A stretch of 64,000 nt of DNA from Gallionellaceae bacterium. Lineage in GTDB: Bacteria; Pseudomonadota; Gammaproteobacteria; Burkholderiales; Gallionellaceae. A program made the position numbers and the translations under genes. The stretch lies in NCBI GenBank assembly GCA_027448945.1, contig DAIDMQ010000035.1:1-64000 (forward strand). The letters are read 5' to 3'. Each line of letters starts with the position of its first letter. The stretch's first letter is position 1. Under the pieces are notes generated by a model. That model was not told the DNA's origin and searched no databases. It saw only the letters and a list, made by a program, of their open reading frames with translations. Of this stretch, positions 1 to 8,812 are shown piece by piece.

Positions 1-232
1 ACGCCCCCATGGCCAGGCGCGCACCCTCGGGCGTGTCGAACGCCTGCGCCCACAGCGCCTGCTCGGCCCCCGCCTGCACCGCATGGGGTTGCAGGCGCCA
101 CCATGCTAGGCCGGCGCCGCCAACGGCGGCAGCTGCAGCCACACCCGCATACAGCGCCCAGCGTCGGCTAACGGGGGTTGCAGGATTAGCGGACAAAGAA
201 GCAACAGAAGATTCAGTGGTAGGAGCGGTCAT
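1..232 (-). CDS. TlpA-like thioredoxin-fold protein, N-terminal part (runs off window)
   Basis: Only the first 77 codons are present; the gene continues past the left edge. The start ATG (232-230) overlaps the stop of the upstream gene as ATGA, so translation is probably coupled. The visible protein has a Ser/Thr/Pro-rich start, then a twin-Arg and an Ala/Gly-rich membrane anchor (about residues 24-45), followed by WWRLQPHA and a segment ending FDTPEGARLAM. From memory this matches membrane-anchored TlpA/redoxin proteins of Comamonadaceae, which reduce periplasmic disulfides. The CXXC site would lie beyond the window, so the function is inferred. The DNA is much richer in GC than the rest of the window. 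Confidence 0.6.
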   Translation of the reverse strand, partial: MTAPTTESSVASLSANPATPVSRRWALYAGVAAAAAVGGAGLAWWRLQPHAVQAGAEQALWAQAFDTPEGARLAMGA

Positions 233-825
233 GGAACATTTTCCTGGAGCAGCCGCCGCACGGCAGTGATGTCACCGCGTGGCGACCGTCCTTTGGCATC
301 AGGGCGCAAGGCCCCGCGCAAATCGTCGAGATCGTAAATCAGCAAATGCACGCCGATCATCTCACCCAGTTCAGGGCACATGCTGCCCACGCTCAAGGCC
401 TCGACAGAATCGCCGTGGAAGCCCGGGACGGTGCGGGGTTCGTAGTCAACGTTATGGTCTATCAACGCGATCTCGGCCGATTTGGAGTCATCACAGAACA
501 ACTGCAAATAAATATCCGACAACCGGGTGGCCGTGCCACGCCATACCGCCCCCCCAAGGTGGGGCCGAAAGGCAGCCATGCGTTCCATCCAGACCAGGGC
601 CAGCTGGCGCAGGGCGCGCAATTCGCGGGGTTGGGTGTCGGCGCAAAAGAGCGCGATGTATTCGCGCACCGCGTCTTCCACCGCGTCATTGTCGGGCAGA
701 GGGGTGCGCGCTGGCAGCCCGAGCTCACGCAGGGCGCGGCGCTTGGCGGGGCCCCATTCCAGCCCCTCTTCCACGACCAGGCGGGCGGTGGTGCTGGCGA
801 TTTCGGCGCTCAATGGTGTTGGCAT
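229..825 (-). CDS. Conserved protein of unknown function, next to mpl and tlpA-like gene
   Basis: A 198-residue soluble protein without signal peptide or membrane segment. I chose the ATG at 825 (MPTPLSAEIA), since the longer in-frame extension to 918 is Pro/Gly-rich and looks like untranslated DNA. It has a helical N-terminal half (VEEGLEWGPAKRRALRELGL, then DAVREYIALFC) and an acidic C-terminal half with DHNVDYE and LLIYDLDD. I do not recognise a named family. Similar proteins occur, to my memory, beside mpl in Comamonadaceae. Its stop overlaps the start of the tlpA-like gene (ATGA), so the two form an operon divergent from mpl. GC content is high, as in its neighbours up to about 1400. Confidence 0.7.
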   Translation of the reverse strand: MPTPLSAEIASTTARLVVEEGLEWGPAKRRALRELGLPARTPLPDNDAVEDAVREYIALFCADTQPRELRALRQLALVWMERMAAFRPHLGGAVWRGTATRLSDIYLQLFCDDSKSAEIALIDHNVDYEPRTVPGFHGDSVEALSVGSMCPELGEMIGVHLLIYDLDDLRGALRPDAKGRSPRGDITAVRRLLQENVP

Positions 826-943
826 GGCAGAACCGGATGGCGTTGGAGGAGCTATTGTGGCGCCAACCCATGACAGGCAAGGTCGCCAGCCCACATGCCC
901 CGGCGCAGGCATGGCCATTGCACGCCCGCCGCCGCGACAGACA

Positions 944-985
944 CTATGTTTTTCATAGCTCTTTGCGCTTACTGTTCAAGCGTCG
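944..985 (+). repeat. Short inverted repeat with tail, Comamonadaceae-type intergenic repeat
   Basis: CTATG (944-948) and CATAG (954-958) flank a T5 loop, followed by a tail containing TTTGCGCTTACTG. This hairpin plus 'GCTNNTTGCGCTTA' tail resembles a dispersed intergenic repeat I remember from Acidovorax/Rhodoferax-type genomes. No second copy was seen in the window. It lies between the divergent unknown gene and mpl. Confidence 0.4.
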
Positions 986-1022
986 CAGGTCATTTTTTGG
1001 TTGAACCTTAGAATCTGCGCCC

Positions 1023-2372
1023 ATGCACATACACATACTCGGGATCTGCGGCACGTTCATGGGGGGCTTGGCCGCGCTGGCGCGGGAAGCAGGGCACAAG
1101 GTTACTGGCTGCGACGCCGGTGTTTACCCACCCATGAGCGATCAGCTGCGCGCCTTGGGCATCGAGCTGATCGAAGGGTTCGGAGCAGACCAGCTGGCGC
1201 TGCGCCCCGATGTGTTCGTGGTGGGCAATGTGGTCAGCCGCGCCCGGCTGGCCGACGGCAGCCCCAAGTTTCCGCTCATGGAAGCCATTCTGGACGCCGG
1301 CCTGCCCTACACCAGCGGCCCGCAGTGGCTGGCCGAGCAGGTCCTGCAAGGCCGGCATGTGCTGGCCGTTGCCGGAACCCACGGCAAGACCACCACCACG
1401 TCGATGCTGGCGTGGATATTGGAATACGCGAGCTTAAATCCCGGCTTCCTGATCGGCGGTGTACCGCAGAATTTCGGCATCTCGGCGCGCATCACCGAGT
1501 CACCGTTTTTCGTTATCGAGGCGGACGAATACGACACAGCGTTTTTCGACAAACGCTCCAAGTTCGTGCATTACCATCCACGCACCGCGATTTTGAATAA
1601 TCTGGAATTCGACCACGCCGATATTTTCGCCGATTTGAACGCCATCGAGACGCAATTCCATCATTTGGTGCGCACCATTCCCGGCGACGGATTGGTGGTG
1701 TGCAACGGGCGCGAGGAATCGCTACAACGCGTGATCAAGCGCGGGTGCTGGACGCCGGTGGAAAAATTCGGCAGCGATGACGGTTGGAATATCGACGACG
1801 GCGATATGGTGTCTCTGAACGGCAAAGCACAAGGCAGGCTGGAATGGGACTTGATGGGTGAGCATAATCGCATGAATGCGCTGGCCGCCATATCCGCCGC
1901 ACGCCATGTCGGTGTGCCTGTCGCGCAGTGCTTGGCGGCATTGACCGAATTCAAGAATGTCAAACGCCGCATGGAAGTCAAGGGTACCGTTAACGGCATT
2001 ACTGTCTATGACGACTTCGCACACCATCCGACCGCCATAGACACTACGGTTGAGGGTCTGCGTCGCAAGGTGGGTCGGGCACGTATCCTGGCGGTGCTAG
2101 AACCGCGCTCCAACACCATGAAACTGGGTGTGATGAAAGACGCCCTACCGGCAAGCTTGAAGGATGCCGATCTGGTGTTCTGTTATGCGGGCAATCTGGG
2201 GTGGGATGCGCAAGCTGCACTGGCGCCTATGGGTAACAAGGCCGTCGTGATGAGTGACCTGAATGAATTAATCTCAGCCATCACAGCGGCGGCAAAATCT
2301 GGCGATCAGATTCTGGTGATGAGTAACGGCGGCTTCGGCGGCATACATGACAAGCTGCTGAAGTCACTGTAG
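1023..2372 (+). CDS. mpl: UDP-N-acetylmuramate:L-alanyl-gamma-D-glutamyl-meso-diaminopimelate ligase
   Basis: Cytoplasmic Mur-ligase-family enzyme that re-attaches the recycled murein tripeptide to UDP-MurNAc using ATP. The 449-residue protein has the expected length. It begins with the Rossmann-like MHIHILGICGTFMGG, carries the P-loop AGTHGKTTTT at residues 117-126, then the family motifs EADEYDTAFFDKRSKF, NNLEFDHADIF and DDFAHHPTA. Codon use changes inside the gene. Up to about 1410 it is strongly GC-ending with CTG-dominated leucines; after WILEYASLN it becomes mixed, like the rest of the window. The reading frame stays intact across this point. The gene therefore looks like an in-frame fusion of two related mpl alleles, natural or from assembly. 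Confidence 0.93.
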   Translation: MHIHILGICGTFMGGLAALAREAGHKVTGCDAGVYPPMSDQLRALGIELIEGFGADQLALRPDVFVVGNVVSRARLADGSPKFPLMEAILDAGLPYTSGPQWLAEQVLQGRHVLAVAGTHGKTTTTSMLAWILEYASLNPGFLIGGVPQNFGISARITESPFFVIEADEYDTAFFDKRSKFVHYHPRTAILNNLEFDHADIFADLNAIETQFHHLVRTIPGDGLVVCNGREESLQRVIKRGCWTPVEKFGSDDGWNIDDGDMVSLNGKAQGRLEWDLMGEHNRMNALAAISAARHVGVPVAQCLAALTEFKNVKRRMEVKGTVNGITVYDDFAHHPTAIDTTVEGLRRKVGRARILAVLEPRSNTMKLGVMKDALPASLKDADLVFCYAGNLGWDAQAALAPMGNKAVVMSDLNELISAITAAAKSGDQILVMSNGGFGGIHDKLLKSL

Positions 2373-2381
2373 CCCGCGACC

Positions 2382-3785
2382 TTACTCTTCTTCTTGGTGA
2401 TCCAGACCCAGCTCCTGTATCTTGCGGGTCAGGGTATTGCGGCCCAAGCCCAATAGATTCGCGGCTTCTATGCGTCTGCCGTGGGTGAATTGCAACGCTT
2501 GCAGGATCAATACCCGCTCGAACTGCTGCGTCAGCGTATCCATGATGCGCTCGTCACCACGTTGCAATGCAGTCGCCGCATGTTGCGCCAGTGCCGTACT
2601 CCAATCCGCATCACCGCCCTTGGATCCAGAACCCTCGCCGCGCCATTCTGGCGGCAAGTCGGCGATTTCGACAATCTTGGATGGCGTCATCACAATCAGC
2701 CAGTGACACAAATTCTCCAGTTGTCTGACGTTACCCGGAAAATCTTGGGCGGCGAGATGCCGCAGCGTGGCCGCGCTTAATTGCTTTTGATCGACCGCCA
2801 GTTCGCGTGCGCTTTTCTGCAAAAAATAGGTCGCCAATAACGGGATATCTTCGCGTCGTTCGCGCAAGGGTGGCAAGCGCAAGCGGATGACGTTCAAACG
2901 ATGAAATAAGTCTTCACGGAACAAGCCCTGTTTGACACGCTCTTCCAAGTCCTGATGCGTTGCGGTGATGATGCGCACATTGGCCTTGATAGGCAGATGA
3001 CCGCCGACGCGATAGAAGTTGCCGTCAGACAATACACGCAGCAAACGTGTCTGCAATTCCGATGGCATGTCACCGATCTCATCCAGAAACAGCGTGCCGC
3101 CCTCTGCCTGCTCAAAACGTCCTCGGCGCATCGTCGCCGCACCGGTGAATGCACCGCGTTCGTGACCGAACAGTTCCGACTCCAACAAGTCCTTGGGAAT
3201 CGCTGCGGTATTGATCGCAACGAACATCTTCTCGGCACGCAGACTGTGTCGGTGCAAGGCACGGGCAACCAGCTCCTTGCCGGTACCGGATTCACCATTG
3301 ATCAACACCGTCGCGTGCGATTGCGACAATCGGCCGATGGCACGGAATACTTCCTGCATCGCGGGTGCATGGCCCAAGATGTCGGCAGCGACTTCTTGTG
3401 GCTCAACTTCGCTCGATTTGCGTTTGCTTTGCTCCAGCGCACGACCTATCAATTCGACCGCATGGTTGATATCGAAAGGCTTGGGTAGATACTCGAATGC
3501 ACCACCCTGAAACGCCGCCACGGCACTTTCCAAATCGGAGTATGCCGTCATGATGATGACGGGTATCAATGGATGGCGCTCGTGCAAGACTTGCAGGAAA
3601 TCCAAACCACTACTGCCCGGCATACGGATGTCGCTGACGACCACCTGCGGTATCTCTGTACTCAGCGCACGCAGGGCATCATCTGCCGTCGCGAAGCTCT
3701 TGAACTCGATGTCCGCACGCGCCAAGGATTTCTCCAGCACCCAACGTATGGAACGGTCATCATCTATGATCCAAACAGGTTTCAT
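2382..3785 (-). CDS. ntrC: Nitrogen regulation response regulator NtrC
   Basis: Sigma-54-dependent activator of nitrogen-assimilation promoters; phosphorylated by NtrB, it remodels RNA polymerase with ATP. The 467 residues show a receiver domain with phospho-acceptor Asp52 ([13 protein letters not shown]), an AAA+ domain with Walker A GESGTGKE at 164-171 and the sigma-54 contact loop GAFTGA at 211-216, and a C-terminal Fis-type helix-turn-helix ([20 protein letters not shown]). A GAGGA ribosome site precedes the ATG, 25 bases after ntrB. Likely target sites and a sigma-54 promoter lie upstream of glnA about 3 kb away. The gene converges on mpl with a 9-base gap. Confidence 0.95.
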   Translation of the reverse strand: MKPVWIIDDDRSIRWVLEKSLARADIEFKSFATADDALRALSTEIPQVVVSDIRMPGSSGLDFLQVLHERHPLIPVIIMTAYSDLESAVAAFQGGAFEYLPKPFDINHAVELIGRALEQSKRKSSEVEPQEVAADILGHAPAMQEVFRAIGRLSQSHATVLINGESGTGKELVARALHRHSLRAEKMFVAINTAAIPKDLLESELFGHERGAFTGAATMRRGRFEQAEGGTLFLDEIGDMPSELQTRLLRVLSDGNFYRVGGHLPIKANVRIITATHQDLEERVKQGLFREDLFHRLNVIRLRLPPLRERREDIPLLATYFLQKSARELAVDQKQLSAATLRHLAAQDFPGNVRQLENLCHWLIVMTPSKIVEIADLPPEWRGEGSGSKGGDADWSTALAQHAATALQRGDERIMDTLTQQFERVLILQALQFTHGRRIEAANLLGLGRNTLTRKIQELGLDHQEEE

Positions 3786-3810
3786 GTATTCCTCAAATCT
3801 ACTAACTGGA

Positions 3811-4863
3811 TTAATTCGGTAAAGGCAACATCACGCTAAAACATGTTTTGCCGGGCTCGCTCTCGAACTCTATGCTGCCGTGATGCTGGCTGACAAAATC
3901 CTGGGCCAGTGTAAGCCCCAAACCATGTCCATCGGCATGACCCGACACCAATGGATAAAAGATCTTGTCGCGTAACTCTGCCGGTATGCCGGGACCGTTA
4001 TCGATGATTTGCACCAATATCGCGAGTCTATGTCGACGTCGTATCAAAGTAATCTGGCGCGCGATACGGGTGCGCAAGATGATGCGCCCCTTACCCTGCA
4101 TCGCCTGCGTCGCATTACGCACGATATTGAGCATCACCTGGATCAATTGCTCCTTGTCGCCAATCAAGTCGGGCAAGCTCAAATCATAATCGCGCTGTAT
4201 GTGCAGGCCTTCCGGCAGTTCAGCGAGAACGACACTGCGCACTCGTTCCAACACTTCATGGATATTGACTGCACTATGTCGCGTGCCGCTCTGCGGTGTG
4301 AGTAATTTCTCCATCAGGCTGCGCAAACGGTCCGCTTCCTGAATGATGACTTGCGTGTATTCACGCAAGCCCGGCTTTTCCAATTCTTGCTCCAACAACT
4401 GTGCGGCACCGCGTATACCCCCCAAGGGATTTTTGATCTCATGAGCTAAATTACGCAACAGCAATCGATTGGCCTGCGTCTGATCCAACATCTGCTCTTC
4501 GCGTGCGAGCTTGAGCGTACGATCTATAAGATGAAACTCCAACATCAAACCGGGTTGCTCAAACTGCAGTGGCGTCGCCGCACAGCGCAGGTGCAATTTG
4601 CCGTGTGCATGTGTGCCCAAGATCATGTCGTGCTCTATATAGCTGGCATTACTGGCAACCGCTTGTTGCATCGCGCAGGCCAGTTGGTCGGTGTGCACAA
4701 AGACTTGCTGCACATTGAGTCCGATAAGGTTCTTGCTGCCGACTTCGAACAAATTTTCAGCTGCCGGATTGAGGTAGACAATGCGTAGATCTACATCCAG
4801 CAGCAAGACTGCTGTGGAAAGATATTCTAGGCTAAGGATGGGAGCATCTGACATTGGTATCAT
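3811..4863 (-). CDS. ntrB: Nitrogen regulation sensor histidine kinase NtrB
   Basis: Cytoplasmic two-component kinase/phosphatase that sets NtrC phosphorylation in response to PII. It has 350 residues: an N-terminal PAS domain (LLLDVDLRIVYLNPAAENLFEVG), a HisKA domain with the H-box NLAHEIKNPLGGIRGAAQLL near residue 140, and an HATPase domain with N-box NIVRNATQAM, DNGPGIP and GHGLGL. There is no membrane segment, as expected. Two ATGs (4863 and 4854) are possible starts, with no clear ribosome site for either. It lies immediately upstream of ntrC in the same operon. Confidence 0.93.
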   Translation of the reverse strand: MIPMSDAPILSLEYLSTAVLLLDVDLRIVYLNPAAENLFEVGSKNLIGLNVQQVFVHTDQLACAMQQAVASNASYIEHDMILGTHAHGKLHLRCAATPLQFEQPGLMLEFHLIDRTLKLAREEQMLDQTQANRLLLRNLAHEIKNPLGGIRGAAQLLEQELEKPGLREYTQVIIQEADRLRSLMEKLLTPQSGTRHSAVNIHEVLERVRSVVLAELPEGLHIQRDYDLSLPDLIGDKEQLIQVMLNIVRNATQAMQGKGRIILRTRIARQITLIRRRHRLAILVQIIDNGPGIPAELRDKIFYPLVSGHADGHGLGLTLAQDFVSQHHGSIEFESEPGKTCFSVMLPLPN

Positions 4864-4899
4864 GTAATTTATAAAGCATGAACCATGCCAGATGTAGGC

Positions 4900-5373
4900 C
4901 TACTGTAATTTTGATAATTCAGCGTTCAATGCATCAATGTTTTTTTGGTGCATGCTGACATCGTCACTTTGTTTTGCAACCTCAGCCTCATACTCTTGAG
5001 CACGTGCTTCGTTGACATGCGCCTTGCCATTAGTCACAAATACCCCACGATTCTGATCTTTAGCTTCCCCCAGATTCGCCTTGGCCGTCTCGAGTAACTT
5101 CTGCTCAGCCGCCAACTCATCGAGCAGTATCTTTCTACGCGTATCGTCACGTCCCTTTTGTGTCTCTTCATCCACTCTTGGGAAGTTGGCGGGACTGCGT
5201 GTCTTGGCCAACGGCACCATAGTGGGCAAAGGCTCCAGATTGAGCTTCTTGCTGCCTTTGATTGGCGAGCTTGAATATGTGACATGACCATCAGCATCTA
5301 CTGCTTTATACAACTCTGCATGTGCCACCAGAGGAGATAAACAAATCATGGCGAGCAAATATCTAATCTTCAT
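4900..5373 (-). CDS. DUF4124-domain periplasmic protein
   Basis: A 157-residue secreted protein. The ATG at 5373 follows an AGGGAAA ribosome site and gives a clean signal peptide (MKIRYLLAMICLSPLVAHA). The DUF4124 signature follows immediately: ELYKAVDADGHVTYSSSP, a short beta-strand motif found at the N-terminus of many proteobacterial envelope proteins. The rest (residues 75-157) is a predicted coiled coil rich in Glu, Ala and Lys. The function of the family is unknown. It sits between glnA and ntrB and could be in one transcript with ntrBC. A second DUF4124 protein of the same plan is at 10284-10892. Confidence 0.8.
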   Translation of the reverse strand: MKIRYLLAMICLSPLVAHAELYKAVDADGHVTYSSSPIKGSKKLNLEPLPTMVPLAKTRSPANFPRVDEETQKGRDDTRRKILLDELAAEQKLLETAKANLGEAKDQNRGVFVTNGKAHVNEARAQEYEAEVAKQSDDVSMHQKNIDALNAELSKLQ

Positions 5374-5454
5374 AATGTTTCCCTGCGATCGAATGTCGCG
5401 TGAGTATAGGTCAAGCATCTGACTGCGACAATTGCTTTACAGTTCCTTGGCAAT

Positions 5455-5479
5455 AAAAAACGGGGCTTGCGCCCCGTTT
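5455..5479 (-). terminator. Rho-independent terminator of glnA
   Basis: A 9-bp stem (5458-5466 with 5471-5479) around a TTGC/GCAA loop is followed, reading the minus strand, by a run of T (complement of A5455-5460). It lies 23 bases past the glnA stop. Confidence 0.85.
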
Positions 5480-5501
5480 AGCTTTACACCTTCAACCTTG
5501 A

Positions 5502-6917
5502 TTACAGACTGTAATACATATCGAACTCAACTGGATGAGTCGTCATGCGCATACGTGTCACTTCTTCCATCTTCAAAGTGATGTAAGCATCAATGAAGTC
5601 GTTAGAGAACACACCACCACGCGTCAGGAACTCGCGGTCCTTGTCCAAAGCATTCAGTGCTTCGTCCAAAGATGTACATACTGTTGGGATCTTTGCATCT
5701 TCTTCCGGTGGCAGATCGTACAAGTTCTTGTCCGCCGGGTCGCCAGGGTGGATCTTGTTCTGGATACCGTCCAGACCCGCCATCATCAGTGCGGAGAAGC
5801 ACAGGTATGGATTGGAAGATGGATCAGGGAAACGTGTCTCAATACGGCGTGCCTTGTCGCTGGCAACGTGAGGGATACGGATCGAAGCAGAGCGGTTCTT
5901 AGCCGAGTAAGCCAACTTTGTCGGTGCCTCATAGTGAGGAACCAAACGCTTGTAGGAGTTCGTACCCGGATTGGTGATCGCGTTCAATGCTTTCGCGTGC
6001 TTGATGATACCGCCGATGTAATACAGGGCAGTTTCAGACAAACCTGCGTAGCCATTGCCCGCGAAGGAGTTCTTGCCGTCTTTCCAGATGGATTGATGGA
6101 CGTGCATCCCCGAACCATTGTCACCAACGATAGGTTTAGGCATAAAAGTAGCTGTCTTGCCGTACTGATGCGCAACGTTGAACACAACATATTTCAATGC
6201 TTGAGTTTGATCAGCGCGACGTACCAATGTATTGAACTTGGTTCCAATCTCGCATTGACCCGCGTTCGCTACTTCGTGGTGATGCACTTCAACTTCGATG
6301 CCAATATCTTCCAAGGCCAAGCACATCGCGGCACGGATGTCGTTCAAACTATCGACCGGAGGAACCGGGAAGTAACCCCCTTTAACTGTAGGACGATGCC
6401 CTGTATTGCCTCCTTCGATCTTGTCGCCTGTTGACCAAGCGGCTTCTTCGGAGTTGATCTTACTCATGCAACCGGACATATCAATGTTCCATTGCACAGA
6501 ATCAAAGATGAAGAATTCTGGTTCAGGACCGAAGAATGCTGTGTCGCCGATACCTGTTGATTTCAAATATGCTTCAGCTCGCTTAGCGATGGAGCGTGGA
6601 TCACGATCGTAGCCCTTGCCATCAGTTGGATCAACCACGTCGCAAGTAACAACCAATGTCACTTCGTCCATGAATGGATCGATGTAAGCAGTGTCAGCCT
6701 GTGGCATCAACAACATATCAGATGCTTGAATACCCTTCCAGCCAGCGATAGATGAGCCATCGAATGCATGACCATCTTCGAACTTATCCATGGCTACATA
6801 TTTGGCCGGAACACCTACGTGGTGCTCTTTACCGCGTGTATCGGTAAAACGAAAATCGACGAACTTAACATCGCGATCTTTAATCAACTGCAATACATCT
6901 TTAGCCGTCATCGCCAT
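5502..6917 (-). CDS. glnA: Glutamine synthetase type I
   Basis: Makes glutamine from glutamate, ammonia and ATP in the cytoplasm; a dodecamer and the main ammonia-assimilating enzyme. The 471-residue length fits GSI-beta. Visible motifs are [16 protein letters not shown] near the N-terminus, DGSSIAGW, the metal and glutamate-site block [15 protein letters not shown], the ATP-site block [16 protein letters not shown], and NLYDLPPEE, whose Tyr is the adenylylation site of GSI-beta. I chose ATG 6917, 5 bases after GGGAGA; another ATG lies 6 bases downstream. A sigma-54 promoter and two NtrC-like sites upstream indicate nitrogen control. Confidence 0.98.
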   Translation of the reverse strand: MAMTAKDVLQLIKDRDVKFVDFRFTDTRGKEHHVGVPAKYVAMDKFEDGHAFDGSSIAGWKGIQASDMLLMPQADTAYIDPFMDEVTLVVTCDVVDPTDGKGYDRDPRSIAKRAEAYLKSTGIGDTAFFGPEPEFFIFDSVQWNIDMSGCMSKINSEEAAWSTGDKIEGGNTGHRPTVKGGYFPVPPVDSLNDIRAAMCLALEDIGIEVEVHHHEVANAGQCEIGTKFNTLVRRADQTQALKYVVFNVAHQYGKTATFMPKPIVGDNGSGMHVHQSIWKDGKNSFAGNGYAGLSETALYYIGGIIKHAKALNAITNPGTNSYKRLVPHYEAPTKLAYSAKNRSASIRIPHVASDKARRIETRFPDPSSNPYLCFSALMMAGLDGIQNKIHPGDPADKNLYDLPPEEDAKIPTVCTSLDEALNALDKDREFLTRGGVFSNDFIDAYITLKMEEVTRMRMTTHPVEFDMYYSL

Positions 6918-6975
6918 CACACTCTCCCTAAGAAAAATCGAAAAATAGTTTGTAGGAATATCCTGCCTTTTTTCT

Positions 6976-6992
6976 AAGCAGTAACCGTGCCA
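6976..6992 (-). promoter_or_regulatory. Sigma-54 promoter of glnA
   Basis: The minus strand reads TGGCACGGTTACTGCTT, with the invariant GG and GC separated by 10 bases. It differs from the usual TGGCACG-N4-TTGCT by one base. It lies about 60 bases upstream of the glnA ATG. Confidence 0.85.
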
Positions 6993-7056
6993 GCAGTTTT
7001 CCTATCTAACAATCGCGCATTCTGCCATAAGGCTGTGCACTGGCGAAGCAAATCTT

Positions 7057-7073
7057 TGCACCAAACAAATGCG
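7057..7073 (-). promoter_or_regulatory. NtrC-like enhancer site, proximal
   Basis: The plus strand has TGCACC, four bases, then AAATGCG. This keeps one full half-site of the NtrC consensus (TGCACC-N4-GGTGCA) and part of the other. It is about 65 bases upstream of the sigma-54 promoter. Confidence 0.55.
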
Positions 7074-7087
7074 CGCTTTATCATTTA

Positions 7088-7104
7088 TGCATTATTTTGG
7101 TGCG
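7088..7104 (-). promoter_or_regulatory. NtrC-like enhancer site, distal
   Basis: The minus strand reads CGCACCAAAATAATGCA, close to the NtrC consensus TGCACCAAAATGGTGCA. It overlaps the last codons of the metal-efflux gene, about 31 bases upstream of the proximal site, i.e. three helical turns. Confidence 0.6.
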
Positions 7105-8285
7105 ATGCGTCTCATCACCAGGATGCTGCGGAATATCTTGTCTGTCTTCAGCAGCTCCACGCACTGTTGCTGCAATGATTCCGCTTCTTGCTGACTGCCG
7201 TTTAAATAGATCTCGGCATCCACCTTGCCATCCAAATAATGAAATACCAGACGATGCCGTTCCAGGTCTTCCCGACTCAATCCGGTGGAGAGGTGTTGAA
7301 TCAGACTCAATCTGTTGGGCAAATGCGCATTGGGCTTGGCCTGCCTGTCATCTTCAGGGTCTATGTGTACCATCACATCCAACACATGGTGCGCCTTCAG
7401 CACTGCGGCGCGAGCTGCCTCGGCGATATAGTGTCCCTCAGAGACACTCACTTTGGGGTCGACGATAATGTGGGCATCCACTAAGGCGTTGTCAGCCATC
7501 TTACGTGTACGCAAATCATGCAAGCTACATACGCCGGGAGTGTTCAATAATGTCTGCCGTATCGCATCGACTTCTTCCGGTGCCAATCCCGTGTCTATCA
7601 GTTCCGCCAATGCCTCGAAGGCCAGCCTCCCACCCATATGGCCTATCATCACGCCAACCACTGCTGCCGCCAGCAGATCGAAGAAGGTATAGCCCATCAA
7701 GTTGCCGATTACACCAATGACCACGACCAAGGACGAAGCCGCGTCTGAACGTGCATGCCATGCATTGGCGATCAGCATCTGCGAACGCACACGCTTAGCC
7801 ACAGCCAGCATGTAGCGGAACATGCCTTCCTTGGCCACCAGTGCTATGACAGCTATACCCAGTGCAACCGGATTAACCGATTGCAAGGCGGCAGGATGTT
7901 GCAATCTCAATGCAGCTGCCACCAACAAGCCCACGCCAAGAGCCGCAAGGAACACACCCAACACCAGCGTCGCTGCCGTTTCAACACGCGCATGTCCGTA
8001 AGGATGATTTGCGTCTGCATGCCTATTGCCATGGCGATTCGCAAACAACACGAGAATGTCCGACATCAGGTCAGACATTGAATGTAGGCCATCTGCCATC
8101 AAGGCTTGCGAATGAGCAAAGAATCCGCCCACGACTTGTAAAAATGTCAGTATCAAATTGATGAGTATACTCACCCAAGTACTGCGTTTAGCCGCTTCAA
8201 AGCGTTCAGGATGTGCGGGTTCGAAAGCGACTTTGTGTGAGTGCACATGCGAGTGATTGTGATTAGAGTGACTGTGATTTTTCAT
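7092..8285 (-). CDS. Cation diffusion facilitator (metal efflux) transporter
   Basis: Inner-membrane metal/proton antiporter, probably exporting Zn, Fe or another divalent metal. The ATG at 8285 gives 397 residues. The N-terminus is a His-rich metal-binding stretch (MKNHSHSNHNHSHVHSHK). About six membrane helices follow, with the transport-site motifs LHSMSDLMSD in helix 2 and HARSDAASS in helix 5. An HPYGHARVETAATL loop lies between helices 2 and 3. The cytoplasmic dimerisation domain follows, plus a C-terminal extension of about 90 residues beyond the usual 300-residue length. Metal specificity cannot be read with confidence. Its 3' end contains the distal NtrC-like site for glnA. Confidence 0.9.
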   Translation of the reverse strand: MKNHSHSNHNHSHVHSHKVAFEPAHPERFEAAKRSTWVSILINLILTFLQVVGGFFAHSQALMADGLHSMSDLMSDILVLFANRHGNRHADANHPYGHARVETAATLVLGVFLAALGVGLLVAAALRLQHPAALQSVNPVALGIAVIALVAKEGMFRYMLAVAKRVRSQMLIANAWHARSDAASSLVVVIGVIGNLMGYTFFDLLAAAVVGVMIGHMGGRLAFEALAELIDTGLAPEEVDAIRQTLLNTPGVCSLHDLRTRKMADNALVDAHIIVDPKVSVSEGHYIAEAARAAVLKAHHVLDVMVHIDPEDDRQAKPNAHLPNRLSLIQHLSTGLSREDLERHRLVFHYLDGKVDAEIYLNGSQQEAESLQQQCVELLKTDKIFRSILVMRRIAPK

Positions 8286-8365
8286 CTTTATTGCGCTAGT
8301 ATGTAAATCAGCCGCGCAGCATAACACCTGCGCATTACTGATAAAAGAATCCCCAAGAGGTCGCC

Positions 8366-8812
8366 ATGATTACAACCATACTAGAAACAGCACAACAACG
8401 CGCCAAGGATGCCAAGTTCCCCTATCAAGGTGCGCTAACGCCCCAAGAGGCTCACGAGTTATTGCAATCCGCACCCGGCACCAAGTTGGTTGATGTTCGC
8501 ACACGTGCCGAACTCGACTGGGTTGGTCGTATCGAAGGTGCGGTTGAAATCGAGTGGATGACCTATCCTGGCATGAAAGCCAATCCCTACTTCTTGCCTC
8601 ATTTAGTGCAACAAGTTGAGAAAGAGGCTTTGGTACTATTCATCTGCCGTAGTGGCGGAAGGTCTCATGCGGCTGCAGTCGCTGCCAGTCAAGCCGGTTA
8701 CACCACATGCTACAACGTACTCGAAGGTTTTGAAGGCGATCTCAGTACTTCCAAACATCGCAATGTCTCTACTGGTTGGCGTGCCGCAGGACTGCCCTGG
8801 CTACAGAGTTAA
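8366..8812 (+). CDS. Rhodanese-like domain protein
   Basis: Single rhodanese domain of 148 residues. It shows LVDVRTRAELDWVGRIEGAV and the active-site loop CRSGGRS with catalytic Cys94, so sulfurtransferase activity is plausible. No signal peptide or membrane segment is present, so it is likely cytoplasmic. The start has a clear AAGAGG ribosome site. The gene is divergent from the metal-efflux gene and converges on xth with a 4-base overlap of the two stops. The physiological substrate is unknown. Confidence 0.88.
   Translation: MITTILETAQQRAKDAKFPYQGALTPQEAHELLQSAPGTKLVDVRTRAELDWVGRIEGAVEIEWMTYPGMKANPYFLPHLVQQVEKEALVLFICRSGGRSHAAAVAASQAGYTTCYNVLEGFEGDLSTSKHRNVSTGWRAAGLPWLQS

Noticed and set aside
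279-1004. Arg/Pro-rich open frames on the plus strand in the GC-rich left end
   Set aside because: Antisense to the unknown conserved gene; long chance frames are expected in GC-rich DNA.
5535-6434. Long open frame (299 codons) antisense to glnA
   Set aside because: It lies wholly inside the well-supported glnA gene; its Cys/Arg-rich protein has no family features. It is a by-product of codon bias.
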